Assembly (NCBI RefSeq): GCF_003287935.1
Contig: NZ_CP030287.1
Location: 2,260,267-2,324,266 of the forward strand
DNA length: 64,000 nt
Direction: 5' to 3'
Source: Streptomyces sp. ICC1
GTDB lineage: Bacteria; Actinomycetota; Actinomycetes; Streptomycetales; Streptomycetaceae
A program made the position numbers and the translations under genes. Below, piece after piece: positions 50,707 to 60,641 of this stretch; position 1 is the first letter of the stretch, and each line of letters starts with the position of its first letter. The notes under the pieces were generated by a model. It was not told the DNA's origin, made no database searches, and saw only the letters and a list, made by a program, of their open reading frames with translations.

Positions 50707-52341
50707 GTGAACGGGGCTGCCAAGGGCGCCATCATCGGCGGGGTGTTCCTCGCGATGCTGGGCGGAGCCGGGTACGGGGTGTACGCGCTGGTGGGGGACG
50801 CCGGCGCGAGCGAGAGCAAGAGCGCGTCCGGACCGTCGGCGCCGGCCAAGGGCACGGGGCCGGTCAGCGACAAGGACGCGGCGCGGACCGCCGCGGCCTT
50901 CCTGGCCGCGTGGGCGTCGGGGGACGCCCGGGCCGCCGCCGACCTGACGAACAACCCTGCGGCCGCGCAGGCCGCCGTCGGGGACTACAAGAGCGCGGCG
51001 GGCGTGGCCAAGGCCGTGATCACCCCCGGTGCGCAGACCGGGGCCACGGTGACGTACTCCGTCGCCGCCGAGGTGACGCTCGCGGGGGTCACCAAGCCGC
51101 TGGCCTACGAGTCCAAGCTCACCGTGGTGCGCGGCAACACCACCGGACTGCCGCTGGTCGACTGGCAGCCCTCGGTGATCCACCCGGAGCTCCAGAAGGG
51201 CGACCGGCTGCGCGGGGGCACCCCGGACAACCCGCCGGTCAAGGCCGTGGACCGCAACGGCAAGGAGCTGACGGCCGAGAAGTACCCCTCGCTGCGCGCG
51301 GTGCTCGACAAGCTGCGCGCGACGTACGGGGAGAAGCTGGGCGGCACGAGCGGCACCGAGCTGTGGATCCAGCCGGACAGCGCGGACGCCCCCAAGCGGA
51401 GCCTGCTGACGCTGGCCGAGGGCACCCCGGGGCGGATCGAGACCGTGCTGGACGCCGATGTGCAGGAGGCGGCCGAGAAGGCGGTCCTGAAGTTCCCGCA
51501 GGCCTCGGTCGTCGCCGTGCAGCCCAGCACCGGAAACGTCCTGGCCCTCGCCGACCACCGCGGGGACGGCTTCCCCGCGTCCATCAGCGGTGCCCGCGCA
51601 CCGGGCTCCACGATGAAGATCGTGACCGCCGCGATGCTGCTGGACCGGGGCCTGGTGTCGGCGGACAAGGTCGCCGAGTGCCCGGCCGACGTGTCGTGGG
51701 AAGGCCGGACCTTCAAGAACCTGAAGGGCTTCAAGCTCGACAACGAGCCCTTCTCCACGAGCTTCGCGCAGTCCTGCAACACCGCCTTCATCAAGCAGAT
51801 CAAGCCGGTCAACGACATCGGCGCGCTGCCGAAGGAGGCCCGCGAGGTCTTCGGCATCGGCGTCGAGTGGAAGGTCGGCGTGCCCACCGTCGACGGGAAG
51901 GTCCCGCCGGCCACCGGGCCGTCGGCGGCCGCCGCGTACATCGGGCAGGGCGAGGTCCAGATGAACCCGCTGACCATGGCCTCGATCACGGCGACGGCCC
52001 GGACCGGGGTGTTCCGCCAGCCGGTCGTCGTCAAGTCCTCGCTGGACGGGCGCACGCTCGCGAAGGCCACCCGGTCGATGAAGCCGTCGGTGACGGCGCA
52101 ACTGGTGCGGATGATGAAGCTGACGGCGACCGAGGGGACGGCCCGGGGTGCGATGGCCTCGGTCGGCGGCTCCGACAAGGGCGCGAAGACCGGCTCGGCG
52201 GAGGTCGACGGCGCGCAGAACCCGGACAGCTGGTTCACCGGCTTCAGCGGTGACGTCGCGGCCGCCGCGATGGTCGAGGGCGGCGGCCACGGCGTCGACG
52301 CGGCGGGCCCGATCGTGGCGGCGGTGCTGAACGCGGGCTGA
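50707..52341 (+). CDS. Penicillin-binding protein (transpeptidase)
   Basis: 544 residues from GTG 50707. N-terminal membrane anchor (GAIIGGVFLAMLGGAGYGVYAL), an NTF2-like MecA_N domain (about 60-160), dimerisation part, then the transpeptidase with S301-TMK, SCN (QSCNTAF) and KTG (GAKTGSAEV). The active site faces outside the membrane and cross-links peptidoglycan. In streptomycetes PBPs of this type are often developmentally used. Confidence 0.92.
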   Translation: MNGAAKGAIIGGVFLAMLGGAGYGVYALVGDAGASESKSASGPSAPAKGTGPVSDKDAARTAAAFLAAWASGDARAAADLTNNPAAAQAAVGDYKSAAGVAKAVITPGAQTGATVTYSVAAEVTLAGVTKPLAYESKLTVVRGNTTGLPLVDWQPSVIHPELQKGDRLRGGTPDNPPVKAVDRNGKELTAEKYPSLRAVLDKLRATYGEKLGGTSGTELWIQPDSADAPKRSLLTLAEGTPGRIETVLDADVQEAAEKAVLKFPQASVVAVQPSTGNVLALADHRGDGFPASISGARAPGSTMKIVTAAMLLDRGLVSADKVAECPADVSWEGRTFKNLKGFKLDNEPFSTSFAQSCNTAFIKQIKPVNDIGALPKEAREVFGIGVEWKVGVPTVDGKVPPATGPSAAAAYIGQGEVQMNPLTMASITATARTGVFRQPVVVKSSLDGRTLAKATRSMKPSVTAQLVRMMKLTATEGTARGAMASVGGSDKGAKTGSAEVDGAQNPDSWFTGFSGDVAAAAMVEGGGHGVDAAGPIVAAVLNAG

Positions 52342-52359
52342 GCCCCGCCCGGGTCAGCT

Positions 52360-52409
52360 CCCGTCAGCGCGCCGTCAGCACCCGGTCAGCGCGCCCGTCA
52401 GCGCCCCGG
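52360..52409. repeat. Short GTCAGCGC direct repeats
   Basis: Five imperfect copies of C(C/G)GTCAGCGC lie between 52360 and 52409, after the PBP stop and before the YbaK 3' end. Probably simple slippage; no function is visible. Confidence 0.4.
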
Positions 52410-52883
52410 TCAGCGCTCCCGTACGTCGGCCAGGTCGGCGCCCGCGTGGGCGATCAGCTCGCGCGGGGCCATCGGGAACACCGTGTGCGGGGTCCCGGCG
52501 GCCGCCCAGACCACCTCGTGGACGAGCAGGGAGCGGTCCGCCAGGACGCGGGTGCGGGTGCGGTGGCCGAAGGGCGGGACCCCGCCGATGGCGTAGCCCG
52601 TGGTCTCGCGGACCAGCGCCGCGTCGGCCCGGGTCACGGCGCCGGCGTCCAGTTCCCGGCGCACCGCCTCGACGTCGACCCGCGAGGCCCCGTCCATGAG
52701 CACGAGGACGGGCACCCCGTCGGCCGCGAAGATCAGTGACTTCACGATCTGGCTGAGCTCGCACCCGATGGCGGCGGCCGCGTCGGCGGCGGTCCGCGTC
52801 CCGTCGGGGAAGCTCCGTACGTCCGGCGCCAGGCCCAGGGAGGCGAGGGCTTCGGCGAAGAGGGGATGTGCGGTGGTCGTCAT
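52410..52883 (-). CDS. YbaK/EbsC-type aminoacyl-tRNA deacylase
   Basis: 157 residues from ATG 52883. YbaK fold: GCELSQIVKSLIFAADG with the conserved Lys, then ETTGYAIGGVPPFGH. It hydrolyses mischarged tRNAs, typically Cys- or Ala-tRNA(Pro), in the cytoplasm. Stand-alone editing protein, usual length. Confidence 0.9.
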   Translation of the reverse strand: MTTTAHPLFAEALASLGLAPDVRSFPDGTRTAADAAAAIGCELSQIVKSLIFAADGVPVLVLMDGASRVDVEAVRRELDAGAVTRADAALVRETTGYAIGGVPPFGHRTRTRVLADRSLLVHEVVWAAAGTPHTVFPMAPRELIAHAGADLADVRER

Positions 52884-52945
52884 ACGGGCACGCTAACGCG
52901 GGACCCCGTACCGGACACCGGATTTCCCCGGGGCGGAACCCGCCC

Positions 52946-52961
52946 CCGGTCACAGCACTAG
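52946..52961. repeat. Solo end of the MITE-like repeat
   Basis: The 16-base end CTAGTGCTGTGACCGG (minus strand) is identical to the left end of the element at 47205. It again supplies the TAG stop of the adjacent gene (52958-52960). The rest of the element is absent. Confidence 0.6.
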
Positions 52962-54121
52962 AGCGCCGAGCGGACCGCCCGGACCAGGGCCTGGGCCCGG
53001 GGGTCGGCCGTGACCGACTTGGCCAGGGCGTTCGTGACGTAGCCGAAGCCGATGCCCGCCTCCGGGTCCGCGAAGGCCAGCGAGCCGCCGCGGCCCGGGT
53101 GGCCGAAGGAGGCCGGGGACAGCAGCGGGGAGGCCGGGCCGTGCAGCATGTGGCCCGGGCCGAAGCGGGTGTTGACCACCAGCACCCGGTCCGGGCCGGC
53201 GGACAGTTCGCGGCCCGCCAGGGCGGTGGTGTCCGGCGCGAACAGCCGCGCGCCGTCCTGCGTGTCGGACAGCAGCGCGGCGTAGAGGCCCGCCAGGGCG
53301 CGCGCCGTGCCGATGCCCGCCGACGCGGGCAGCTCGGCCGCGCGGTACTCGGGGGCGTTCTCGTCCGGCAGCGGATCGATCGCCGCGAAGGCCCGGCGGG
53401 TCAGGGACCCGGGGTCCGCGTAGGCCTCCGAAACGTTCCTGCGCGGCCTGAGCTTCAGCGCTCCCGCCGACTGCGGCGCCTCCACCGGCGCGACCCGGCC
53501 CACCCGCGGGGCCTCCCCGTCCGGCAGGCCGATCCAGAAGTCCAGCCCCAGCGGCCCGGTCACCTCGCGCGCCAGCCACTGCCCCAGCGACTCCCCCGTC
53601 ACGCGCAGCACCAGCTCCGACAGCAGCCAGCTGAAGGTCTGCGCGTGGTAGCCGTGCGCACTGCCCGGCTCCCAGAAGGCCCGCTGCCCGGCGACCGCCC
53701 GCGCGCCCGAGTGCCCGTCCACCGCCTGCGCCGGGGTCAGCCCCCGGTCCAGCGCCGGCACCCCGGCACGGTGCGCGAGCAGGTCCCGCACGAGCGCCCG
53801 CTCCTTGCCGCCCGCCTTGAACTCCGGCCAGTAGGAGGACACCGGCGCGTCCAGGTCCAGCAGTCCGCGCTGGTGCAGCAGCAGTGGGACCACCGCCGCG
53901 ACGCCCTTGGTCGCCGAACGCACCACCTGCGCGGTGCCGGCGGTCCACGGCCCGGTGCCGTCCGCGTCCTTCGTACCGGCCCACAGGTCCACGACCCGCC
54001 GCCCGTCGCGGTAGACGGCCACGGCCGCGCCGCGGTCGCCGAGCGCCTCGAAGTTGCGTACGAAGGCCTCGCGGACGGCCTCGTAGCCCTCCGCCACCTC
54101 ACCCTGGATGTTGACGTTCAC
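52958..54121 (-). CDS. Serine hydrolase, class C beta-lactamase/EstB type
   Basis: 387 residues. Nucleophile motif S69-ATK72 (VVRSATKGV), Tyr in HGYHAQTFSWLLSEL, C-terminal HPGRGGSLAFADPEAGIGFGYV. No signal peptide, so likely a cytoplasmic esterase or peptidase rather than a secreted lactamase. Its stop codon lies in the repeat remnant. Confidence 0.88.
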   Translation of the reverse strand: MNVNIQGEVAEGYEAVREAFVRNFEALGDRGAAVAVYRDGRRVVDLWAGTKDADGTGPWTAGTAQVVRSATKGVAAVVPLLLHQRGLLDLDAPVSSYWPEFKAGGKERALVRDLLAHRAGVPALDRGLTPAQAVDGHSGARAVAGQRAFWEPGSAHGYHAQTFSWLLSELVLRVTGESLGQWLAREVTGPLGLDFWIGLPDGEAPRVGRVAPVEAPQSAGALKLRPRRNVSEAYADPGSLTRRAFAAIDPLPDENAPEYRAAELPASAGIGTARALAGLYAALLSDTQDGARLFAPDTTALAGRELSAGPDRVLVVNTRFGPGHMLHGPASPLLSPASFGHPGRGGSLAFADPEAGIGFGYVTNALAKSVTADPRAQALVRAVRSAL

Positions 54122-54185
54122 GGGCGGTCCAACAACCCGCGGTCCGCGCTTATGCCACCGCCGCCTGTGCCGCCTACGCCTACGC

Positions 54186-54947
<762 letters not shown>

Positions 54948-55065
54948 CTGATTCTCCTCACGGTATTGATTCCACTACGATGGGTCACCTGCACCAGCAG
55001 CGGTCAGGGCTTGGCCGTCATGCGCCTCCTCGGAGGCAAGTGAGAAGCCGCCCCAGGCGGAGGAG

Positions 55066-55833
55066 TCACCCGATCAGACAGACGGCTGTCAGCATGACGG
55101 CCAGTGCTGTCAAAGGGAGCGCAGAGGCGCGCGCCCACTCTGTGGGCGTGGCCGCGACTTCGTCGATCACCGGCATCGAGCCCGCGTAGCCGCGGCTGAC
55201 CATCGCGAGGTAGACCCGCTCGCCGCGCTCGTAGGACCGGATGAACAGGGCGCCGGCCGTTTTGGCGAGGACGCCCCAGTGCCGGATGCCGCGCGCCTCG
55301 AAACCGCGGGAGCGGCGGGCGATGGACATCCGGCGCAGCTCGTCGCTGATCACGTCGCCGTACCGGATCATGAAGGAGGCGATCTGCACGAGCAGCGGCG
55401 GCAGCTTGAGCCGCTGCAGGCCCAGCAGCAGGGCCCGCAGTTCGGTGGTGGAGGCGAGGAGTACGGAAGCGGCCACGCCCAGGGTGCCCTTGGCCAGCAC
55501 GTTCCAGGCGCCCCAGAGGCCGGAGACGCTCAGCGACATGCCGAGGAACTCCACCCGCTCGCCCTCGGCCACGAAGGGCATCAGGACGGCGAAGGCGACG
55601 AAGGGCACCTCGATCAGCAGCCGGCGCAGCAGGAAGCCGGCCGGGATCCGGGCCACGGCGGCCGCCGCCGCGAGGAGGACGGCGTAGAGCCCGAAGGCCC
55701 ACACGGCCTCGCGCGGTGTGGACACGACGACGATCACGAAGGCGAAGGTCGCGGCGAGCTTGCAGTGCGGCGGCAGGCCGTGGACCGGCGAGTGCCCGTG
55801 CCGGTAGAGCTTGTGGGCGTGGCCCGCACCCAT
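55066..55833 (-). CDS. cbiQ: ECF transporter membrane component CbiQ
   Basis: 255 residues with five to six helices. The CbiQ coupling segments are present (RGFEARGIRHW and the region RSYERGERVYLAMVSRGYAG). One base separates it from the CbiM stop, so the genes are coupled. About 118 bases without recognised structure lie between it and cbiO. Confidence 0.9.
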   Translation of the reverse strand: MGAGHAHKLYRHGHSPVHGLPPHCKLAATFAFVIVVVSTPREAVWAFGLYAVLLAAAAAVARIPAGFLLRRLLIEVPFVAFAVLMPFVAEGERVEFLGMSLSVSGLWGAWNVLAKGTLGVAASVLLASTTELRALLLGLQRLKLPPLLVQIASFMIRYGDVISDELRRMSIARRSRGFEARGIRHWGVLAKTAGALFIRSYERGERVYLAMVSRGYAGSMPVIDEVAATPTEWARASALPLTALAVMLTAVCLIG

Positions 55834-55834
55834 G

Positions 55835-56899
55835 TCAGGCCGTCGGTACGGCCGTGGAGGCGGCCGTGAGGTCGGCGCTGCGGCGGCGGCGGACGGTCCA
55901 GAAGACGCCGGTGCCCACGGCGACGGTCGCGCCGACGCCGATCATGCCGGCGAGGCCGCCGGAGAGTCGGGCGTCGGAGACGTCCTTGACGCCGTAGTCG
56001 GCGAGCGGGGAGTCGGCGACGGCGTGCTCCGTGACCTTCTGGTCGATGCCCTTGTCGGCGGCGACCTTCTCCAGGCCGTCGGGGCTGGCGGAGGCGTAGT
56101 AGGAGACGAAGCCGGCCAGCACGAGGGCGGTGACCAGGCCGGTGATCCACACGGGCTTCGTGGAGCGGGCGGCGAGGGCCGCCGGGGCCGCGGGCGCCGG
56201 GGCCGCCGGGGCGTCGACGAGCTCGCCGCCGACGCGCAGCTTCAGCGGGGCGGACAGGCCGCGGGCGCCGTGCACGAGGTCGGGGCGGACGGCGATCACG
56301 GCGCCGACGGTGGCGGCGGTGATCAGGGCCTCGCCGATGCCGATGAGGACGTGGACTCCCACCATGGCGCCGAACACCTTGGCCAGTGGGACGTCCGTGG
56401 TGCCGCCGAGGGCGAAGAGGAGGGTGAAGAAGGCGGCCGCGGCGGGCACCGAGAGCAGGGCTCCGGCGAAGGCGGCGACGGTGACCGAGCGGCGGCTGTC
56501 GGGCAGCAGCTTGACCAGCCCGCGGAAGACGGCGTAGGCGACGACCACGGTGACGACGCCCATGGTGACGATGTTGACGCCGAGGGCGGTCAGGCCGCCG
56601 TCGGCGAACAGCAGGCCCTGCATGAGCAGGACGACGGACACGCAGAGCACCCCGGTGTAGGGGCCGACGAGGATCGCGGCGAGCGCGCCGCCCAGCAGGT
56701 GGCCGCTGGTGCCGGCGGCGACCGGGAAGTTCAGCATCTGGACGGCGAAGATGAAGGCGGCGACGAGGCCGGCGAGCGGCGCGGTGCGCTCGTCGAGCTC
56801 CCGGCGGGCGCCACGGAGGCTGACCGCCACGGCTCCGGCGGCGGCGACACCTGCGGCGATGGAGACGGGGGCATCGATGAAGCCGTCGGGCACATGCAT
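55835..56899 (-). CDS. cbiM: CbiM-CbiN fusion, Ni/Co-binding S component
   Basis: 354 residues. The N-terminal MHVPDGFIDAP places the metal-binding amino-terminus and His2 as required; seven-helix CbiM core to about residue 230. A linker of Ala/Pro follows, then a CbiN/PDGLE-like domain (SPDGLEKVAADKGIDQKV, two helices). It selects Ni(II) or Co(II). The upstream Nur-like box favours nickel. Confidence 0.92.
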   Translation of the reverse strand: MHVPDGFIDAPVSIAAGVAAAGAVAVSLRGARRELDERTAPLAGLVAAFIFAVQMLNFPVAAGTSGHLLGGALAAILVGPYTGVLCVSVVLLMQGLLFADGGLTALGVNIVTMGVVTVVVAYAVFRGLVKLLPDSRRSVTVAAFAGALLSVPAAAAFFTLLFALGGTTDVPLAKVFGAMVGVHVLIGIGEALITAATVGAVIAVRPDLVHGARGLSAPLKLRVGGELVDAPAAPAPAAPAALAARSTKPVWITGLVTALVLAGFVSYYASASPDGLEKVAADKGIDQKVTEHAVADSPLADYGVKDVSDARLSGGLAGMIGVGATVAVGTGVFWTVRRRRSADLTAASTAVPTA

Positions 56900-56950
56900 G
56901 GTTTTGCTCCGCTTCCTGCGGTCCGTTGAACTGACAAAGTCTTTAACCGT

Positions 56951-56984
56951 TTAAGAATAGTGCCCAATTGCAAACGGTTGGCAA
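56951..56984 (-). promoter_or_regulatory. Nur-like box and promoter of cbiMQO
   Basis: TTGCAA-ACGGT-TGGCAA (56968-56984) fits the TTGCAA-N5-TTGCAA pattern reported for the nickel regulator Nur in S. coelicolor, with one mismatch. On the minus strand a TATTCT -10-like box (about 56953-56958) lies just downstream, so a bound repressor would cover the promoter. The plus-strand ssgA-like gene starts 99 bases away. Confidence 0.55.
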
Positions 56985-57082
56985 GAGCGTCAGCGTCACA
57001 AATAGACCCGCGCGGATTCGTGGGAATGTGCGAGGCTGGGGGCAATACGGACGCATATGTTCCGATTCGAGGAGTCTTGTCG

Positions 57083-57517
57083 ATGTCAGCCACCGCCGAG
57101 AATCCACCCGCCGGCCCGACCGCCACGGCCGCCGGCGGGTCCACCGCCACGGCGACCGCGCCCTTCGTCGAGGAGCGGGTGCGCGCCCGCGTGATCACCG
57201 ATGACCCGCTCTACCGGACCATTCCGGTTTCCCTGCGCTTCGTCCCCACCGAGCCCCTGGCCGTCCGGATCGTCTTCCCGGCGGACCTCTCCCCCGAGGG
57301 CACGGACAACGAGTGGGTCCTGCCCCGCGCCCTCCTGGAGGCCGGCCTCCAGGCGCCGACCGGGACCGGAGACGTGCGCGTCTGGCCCTGCGGGCGCGTC
57401 CAGGCCGTCGTCGAGTTCCACTCCCCCGAGGGTGTCGCGGTGGTCCAGTTCGACATCGCCGCGCTGCGCCGCTTCCTGCGCCGGGCGTACGCGCCCTCGC
57501 CCGCCGCCACCCGTTAG
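57083..57517 (+). CDS. SsgA-like sporulation/cell-division protein
   Basis: 144 residues from ATG 57083 with GAGGAG upstream. SsgA-family core: VPTEPLAVRIVFPADLS, EWVLPRALLEAGL, GDVRVWPCG..VVEFHSPEGVAVVQFDIAALRRFLRRAY. The family occurs only in sporulating actinobacteria and controls septum and spore-wall formation. It may be the SsgE subgroup, judged from its neighbours as I remember them in S. coelicolor. Confidence 0.9.
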   Translation: MSATAENPPAGPTATAAGGSTATATAPFVEERVRARVITDDPLYRTIPVSLRFVPTEPLAVRIVFPADLSPEGTDNEWVLPRALLEAGLQAPTGTGDVRVWPCGRVQAVVEFHSPEGVAVVQFDIAALRRFLRRAYAPSPAATR

Positions 57518-57540
57518 GCGGAGCCCCGGCCGTCCGCCCG

Positions 57541-57593
57541 AAACGGAGACGGGACCGGAGACGGAACCGGAAACGGAACCGGGACCGGAAACG
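57541..57593. repeat. GGAACCGGAAAC tandem-like repeat
   Basis: About five imperfect copies of a 12-base unit (GGRACCGGARAC) precede the terminator hairpin. Non-coding simple repeat. Confidence 0.5.
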
Positions 57594-57630
57594 GGACCGG
57601 CCCCGCACCGGTGAGGTGCGGGGCCGGTCC
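57594..57630. terminator. Perfect 16-bp bidirectional terminator
   Basis: Arms 57594-57609 and 57615-57630 with loop GGTGA, between the convergent ssgA-like and MMPL genes; followed by CTTCGTT on the plus strand. Confidence 0.8.
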
Positions 57631-57643
57631 TTCGTTCGGACGC

Positions 57644-59869
57644 TCAGACGTTGACCAGCTCGCGGTCCTTGTCCGGGCCTTCGGAGCCGTCGGAGCCGTC
57701 GGCGCCGTCGGCGGACTCGCCGAGGTGCTTGCGCAGGCTCTCGCCCTCCACGTCCACGTTCGGCAGGATCCGGTCGAGCCACTTCGGCAGCCACCAGGCC
57801 TTGTGGCCGAGCAGCGCGAGGACGGCCGGGACGATGGTCATCCGGACGACGAAGGCGTCGAAGAAGACCGCGATGGCCAGGCCGAAGCCGATCATCTTGA
57901 CCATCTGCTCGGTGGCGCCCATGAAGCCCGAGAACACCGCGATCATGATGACGGCCGCGGCCACGACCACCCGGGCGCTGTACTGGAAGCCGGTCACGAC
58001 GGCCTGGCCCGGCCGCTCGCCGTGGACGTACGCCTCACGCATGCGGGTGACCAGGAAGACCTCGTAGTCCATGGCCAGGCCGAAGACGACGCCCACCATG
58101 AAGATCGGCATCATCGACATGATCGGACCGGTCTGCTCCACCCCGAAGAGCGAGCCGAGCCAGCCCCACTGGAAGACCGCGACGACGGCGCCGAGGGCGG
58201 CGACCACCGAGAGCAGGAAGCCGAGGGCCGCCTTGAGCGGGACCAGGATCGAGCGGAAGACGAGCATCAGGAGCAGGAAGGCGAGGCCGACGACGAGGGC
58301 CAGGTAGGGCAGCAGCGCGTCGTTCATCTTCTGCGAGAAGTCGATGTTCATCGCGGTGGCGCCGGTGACGAGGACCTCGTCCCCGCTGCCGTCGCGGATC
58401 TCGTGGACCAGCGCCTCGGTCTGCTCGGAGGACGGGCGGTCCTTCGGGACGACCGTGATGACGGCGGCGTCGCCCTCCTTGTTGAGCGCGGGCGGGGTGA
58501 CCGCGGCCACGCCCTCCAGGCCCTTGATCCGCTCGGCGGTCTGGTCCGCGAGCGCCTTGTCGCCGTCCACGACGACCATCAGCGGGCCGTTGAAGCCCGG
58601 GCCGAAGCCCTCGGACAGCAGGTCGTACGCCTGGCGCTGCGTGGTGGACACCGGCTGGGAGCCGTCGTCCGGCAGGCCCATCTCCAGCTTGCCGGCCGGG
58701 ATGGCCACGGCGCCGAGGCCGATGACCGCGACCAGCAGCACCATGACCGGGCGGCGCAGGATGAAGCGGGCCCAGCGGGTGCCGCCGTTGGGCTTCTGCT
58801 CGGCGCCCTCGGCGACCGGCTTGCCCTTGCCGAACAGCTTGGACTTCGCGCCCGCCGGCAGCACCTTCTTGCCGGCGAACCCGAGGAGCGCGGGGACCAG
58901 CGTCAGGGCGACGAGGACGGCGATGACCACGGTGCCGGCCGCGGCGGCGCCCATCTTGGTGAGCATGGGGATGTTGACGACGGCCAGGCCCACGAGGGCG
59001 ATGACCACGGTCAGACCGGCGAAGACGACGGCGGAGCCGGCGGTTCCGACGGCCCGGCCCGCGGCCTCCTCGCGCTCGCGGCCCTCGGCGAGCTCCGAGC
59101 GGTAGCGGGAGACGATGAAGAGCGCGTAGTCGATGCCGACCGCGAGGCCGATCATCATCGCGAGGGTGGAGGTGGTGGAGCCCAGGTCCAGCACGTTGGC
59201 GAGCGCGGTGATGGAGGAGATGCCGATGCCGACGCCGATCAGCGCGGTCAGCAGCGGCAGCCCGGCCGCGATCAGCGAGCCGAAGGTGATGACCAGGACG
59301 ACCGCGGCGATGGCGATGCCGATGATCTCGCCGGAACCGGTCTCGGGGGTCGCCATCAGGGCGTCGCCGCCGATCTGGACGTTCAGGCCGGAGGCCTTCG
59401 CCTCGATGCCGGATTCCTTGAGGGCCTCACGCGTCGGGTCCGTCAGCTCCATGGAGCTGACCTTGTACTTGACGCTGATGTAGGCGGTGGAGCCGTCCTG
59501 GCTCACGGCCTGCGCCTCGAAGGGGTTCGCGACCGAGGCGATCTGGTCCCGGCCGACTCCGTCCTTCAGCTCGGAGACCATCTTCTCGACCTGCGGCTTG
59601 ACCGCGGCCGAGTCGACCTTCTCGCCCGCCGGGGCCTTGATCACGATGCGGGCGGTGGCGCCGTCGGCGGCCATCCCCGGGAAGCGCTGGTCCAGCAGGT
59701 CGAAGGCCTTCTGGGCCTCCGTGCCGGGTATGGAGAACGAGCCTGAGGTGGGTGCGGACGCGGAAGCCGCGCCGAAGCCTGCGACGAAGAGCAGCGCCAC
59801 CCAGAGGAGGGCGACGAATCGACGGCGCCGGAAGGCACCCCTGCCGAGTCGGTAAAGGAAGGTGGCCAC
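57644..59869 (-). CDS. MMPL/RND-family transporter
   Basis: 741 residues from GTG 59869 (GGGAG upstream). Two repeats, each a soluble extracytoplasmic domain plus a helical bundle: first helix RFVALLWVALLFVAGFG, GLAVGIDYALFIVSRYRSEL in repeat 1 and GLAMDYEVFLVTRMREAY in repeat 2, the proton-relay motifs. The MmpL/ActII-3 type exports lipids or drugs. Immediately controlled, by position, by the TetR gene upstream. Confidence 0.92.
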   Translation of the reverse strand: MATFLYRLGRGAFRRRRFVALLWVALLFVAGFGAASASAPTSGSFSIPGTEAQKAFDLLDQRFPGMAADGATARIVIKAPAGEKVDSAAVKPQVEKMVSELKDGVGRDQIASVANPFEAQAVSQDGSTAYISVKYKVSSMELTDPTREALKESGIEAKASGLNVQIGGDALMATPETGSGEIIGIAIAAVVLVITFGSLIAAGLPLLTALIGVGIGISSITALANVLDLGSTTSTLAMMIGLAVGIDYALFIVSRYRSELAEGREREEAAGRAVGTAGSAVVFAGLTVVIALVGLAVVNIPMLTKMGAAAAGTVVIAVLVALTLVPALLGFAGKKVLPAGAKSKLFGKGKPVAEGAEQKPNGGTRWARFILRRPVMVLLVAVIGLGAVAIPAGKLEMGLPDDGSQPVSTTQRQAYDLLSEGFGPGFNGPLMVVVDGDKALADQTAERIKGLEGVAAVTPPALNKEGDAAVITVVPKDRPSSEQTEALVHEIRDGSGDEVLVTGATAMNIDFSQKMNDALLPYLALVVGLAFLLLMLVFRSILVPLKAALGFLLSVVAALGAVVAVFQWGWLGSLFGVEQTGPIMSMMPIFMVGVVFGLAMDYEVFLVTRMREAYVHGERPGQAVVTGFQYSARVVVAAAVIMIAVFSGFMGATEQMVKMIGFGLAIAVFFDAFVVRMTIVPAVLALLGHKAWWLPKWLDRILPNVDVEGESLRKHLGESADGADGSDGSEGPDKDRELVNV

Positions 59870-60023
59870 GTCGGTGGTTCTCCCGTTCGGGTCGTGGGAT
59901 GGAATCAGGGCATGGAATGCCGGTCCGACGACGAGAGCGGCGTGTCAGGAGCAGCAGGAATCGAGCTCGGGCGCGGGGACGCCTCGGCGGAACAGCGGGG
60001 ACGGCGGGGAGCAGTGGGGAGGA

Positions 60024-60614
60024 TCAGACGCCGAGGGCGGGGAGGACCACGGCATCGATGAAGTCACCGAGGAAGCTCCGGTCGACGGACCGGTCCTCGA
60101 TGAGGGGAAGGGCGATGAACGCCCCGATGAGCATGTGCGGGACGAACGGCAGGGCCGGACAGTCCGGGGCGATCTCGCCTCGGTCCACCGCCCGCTGCAG
60201 CATCGCCTGCAGACCGGTGATCTCCGGGTCGACCAGCAATTCCCGTAGCGCCTTGTGGAGCTCGGGGCTCTCGTGCACCGCATGGGTCAGGCCCCGCATC
60301 AGCGCGGTGTCCTTCGCCATCTGGGCGTCGTCGGAGTTCTCGATCATGACCCCGAAGTCCCCGCGTAGGCTGCCCGTGTCGATCTCCCGGAGGGAGACCG
60401 GCTGGGTGCAGCGCAGAGCCTTCGCGACCAGCTCGGGCTTGCTCCCCCACTGGCGGTAGAGGGTGGCCTTGCTGGACTTCGTACGGGCGGCGACCGCGTC
60501 CATGGTCAGCGCCTCGTAGCCGACTTCGCGCAGGAGGTCGAGGACCGCCCCGTGGAGTTCGGCTTCCCGCTCGGGGGTGATCCGGCTGCGGCGCGACATG
60601 ACTTCTTCGACCAT
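60024..60614 (-). CDS. TetR-family repressor of the MMPL gene
   Basis: 196 residues; ATG 60614 is fixed by GGAGGAGG seven bases upstream. HTH: ALTMDAVAARTKSSKATLYRQWGSKPELVAKAL. A C-terminal ligand domain follows (TetR_C type, LPFVPHMLIGAFIALPL). Two palindromes with the same GAAAC..GTTTC core lie upstream, so it probably represses itself and the MMPL exporter. Confidence 0.88.
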   Translation of the reverse strand: MVEEVMSRRSRITPEREAELHGAVLDLLREVGYEALTMDAVAARTKSSKATLYRQWGSKPELVAKALRCTQPVSLREIDTGSLRGDFGVMIENSDDAQMAKDTALMRGLTHAVHESPELHKALRELLVDPEITGLQAMLQRAVDRGEIAPDCPALPFVPHMLIGAFIALPLIEDRSVDRSFLGDFIDAVVLPALGV

Positions 60615-60641
60615 CTCGGCGCCTCCTCCCGACCGTTCCAT

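Noticed and set aside
47205..50954. A 1249-codon minus-strand frame containing LLYTSPSPRR
   Set aside because: It crosses the adapter sequence and is antisense to conserved genes; the peptide is a known sequencing-adapter signature.
54948..55065. Possible cobalamin riboswitch between cbiQ and cbiO
   Set aside because: The region lies inside the operon and I cannot find the conserved B12-box or a convincing fold.
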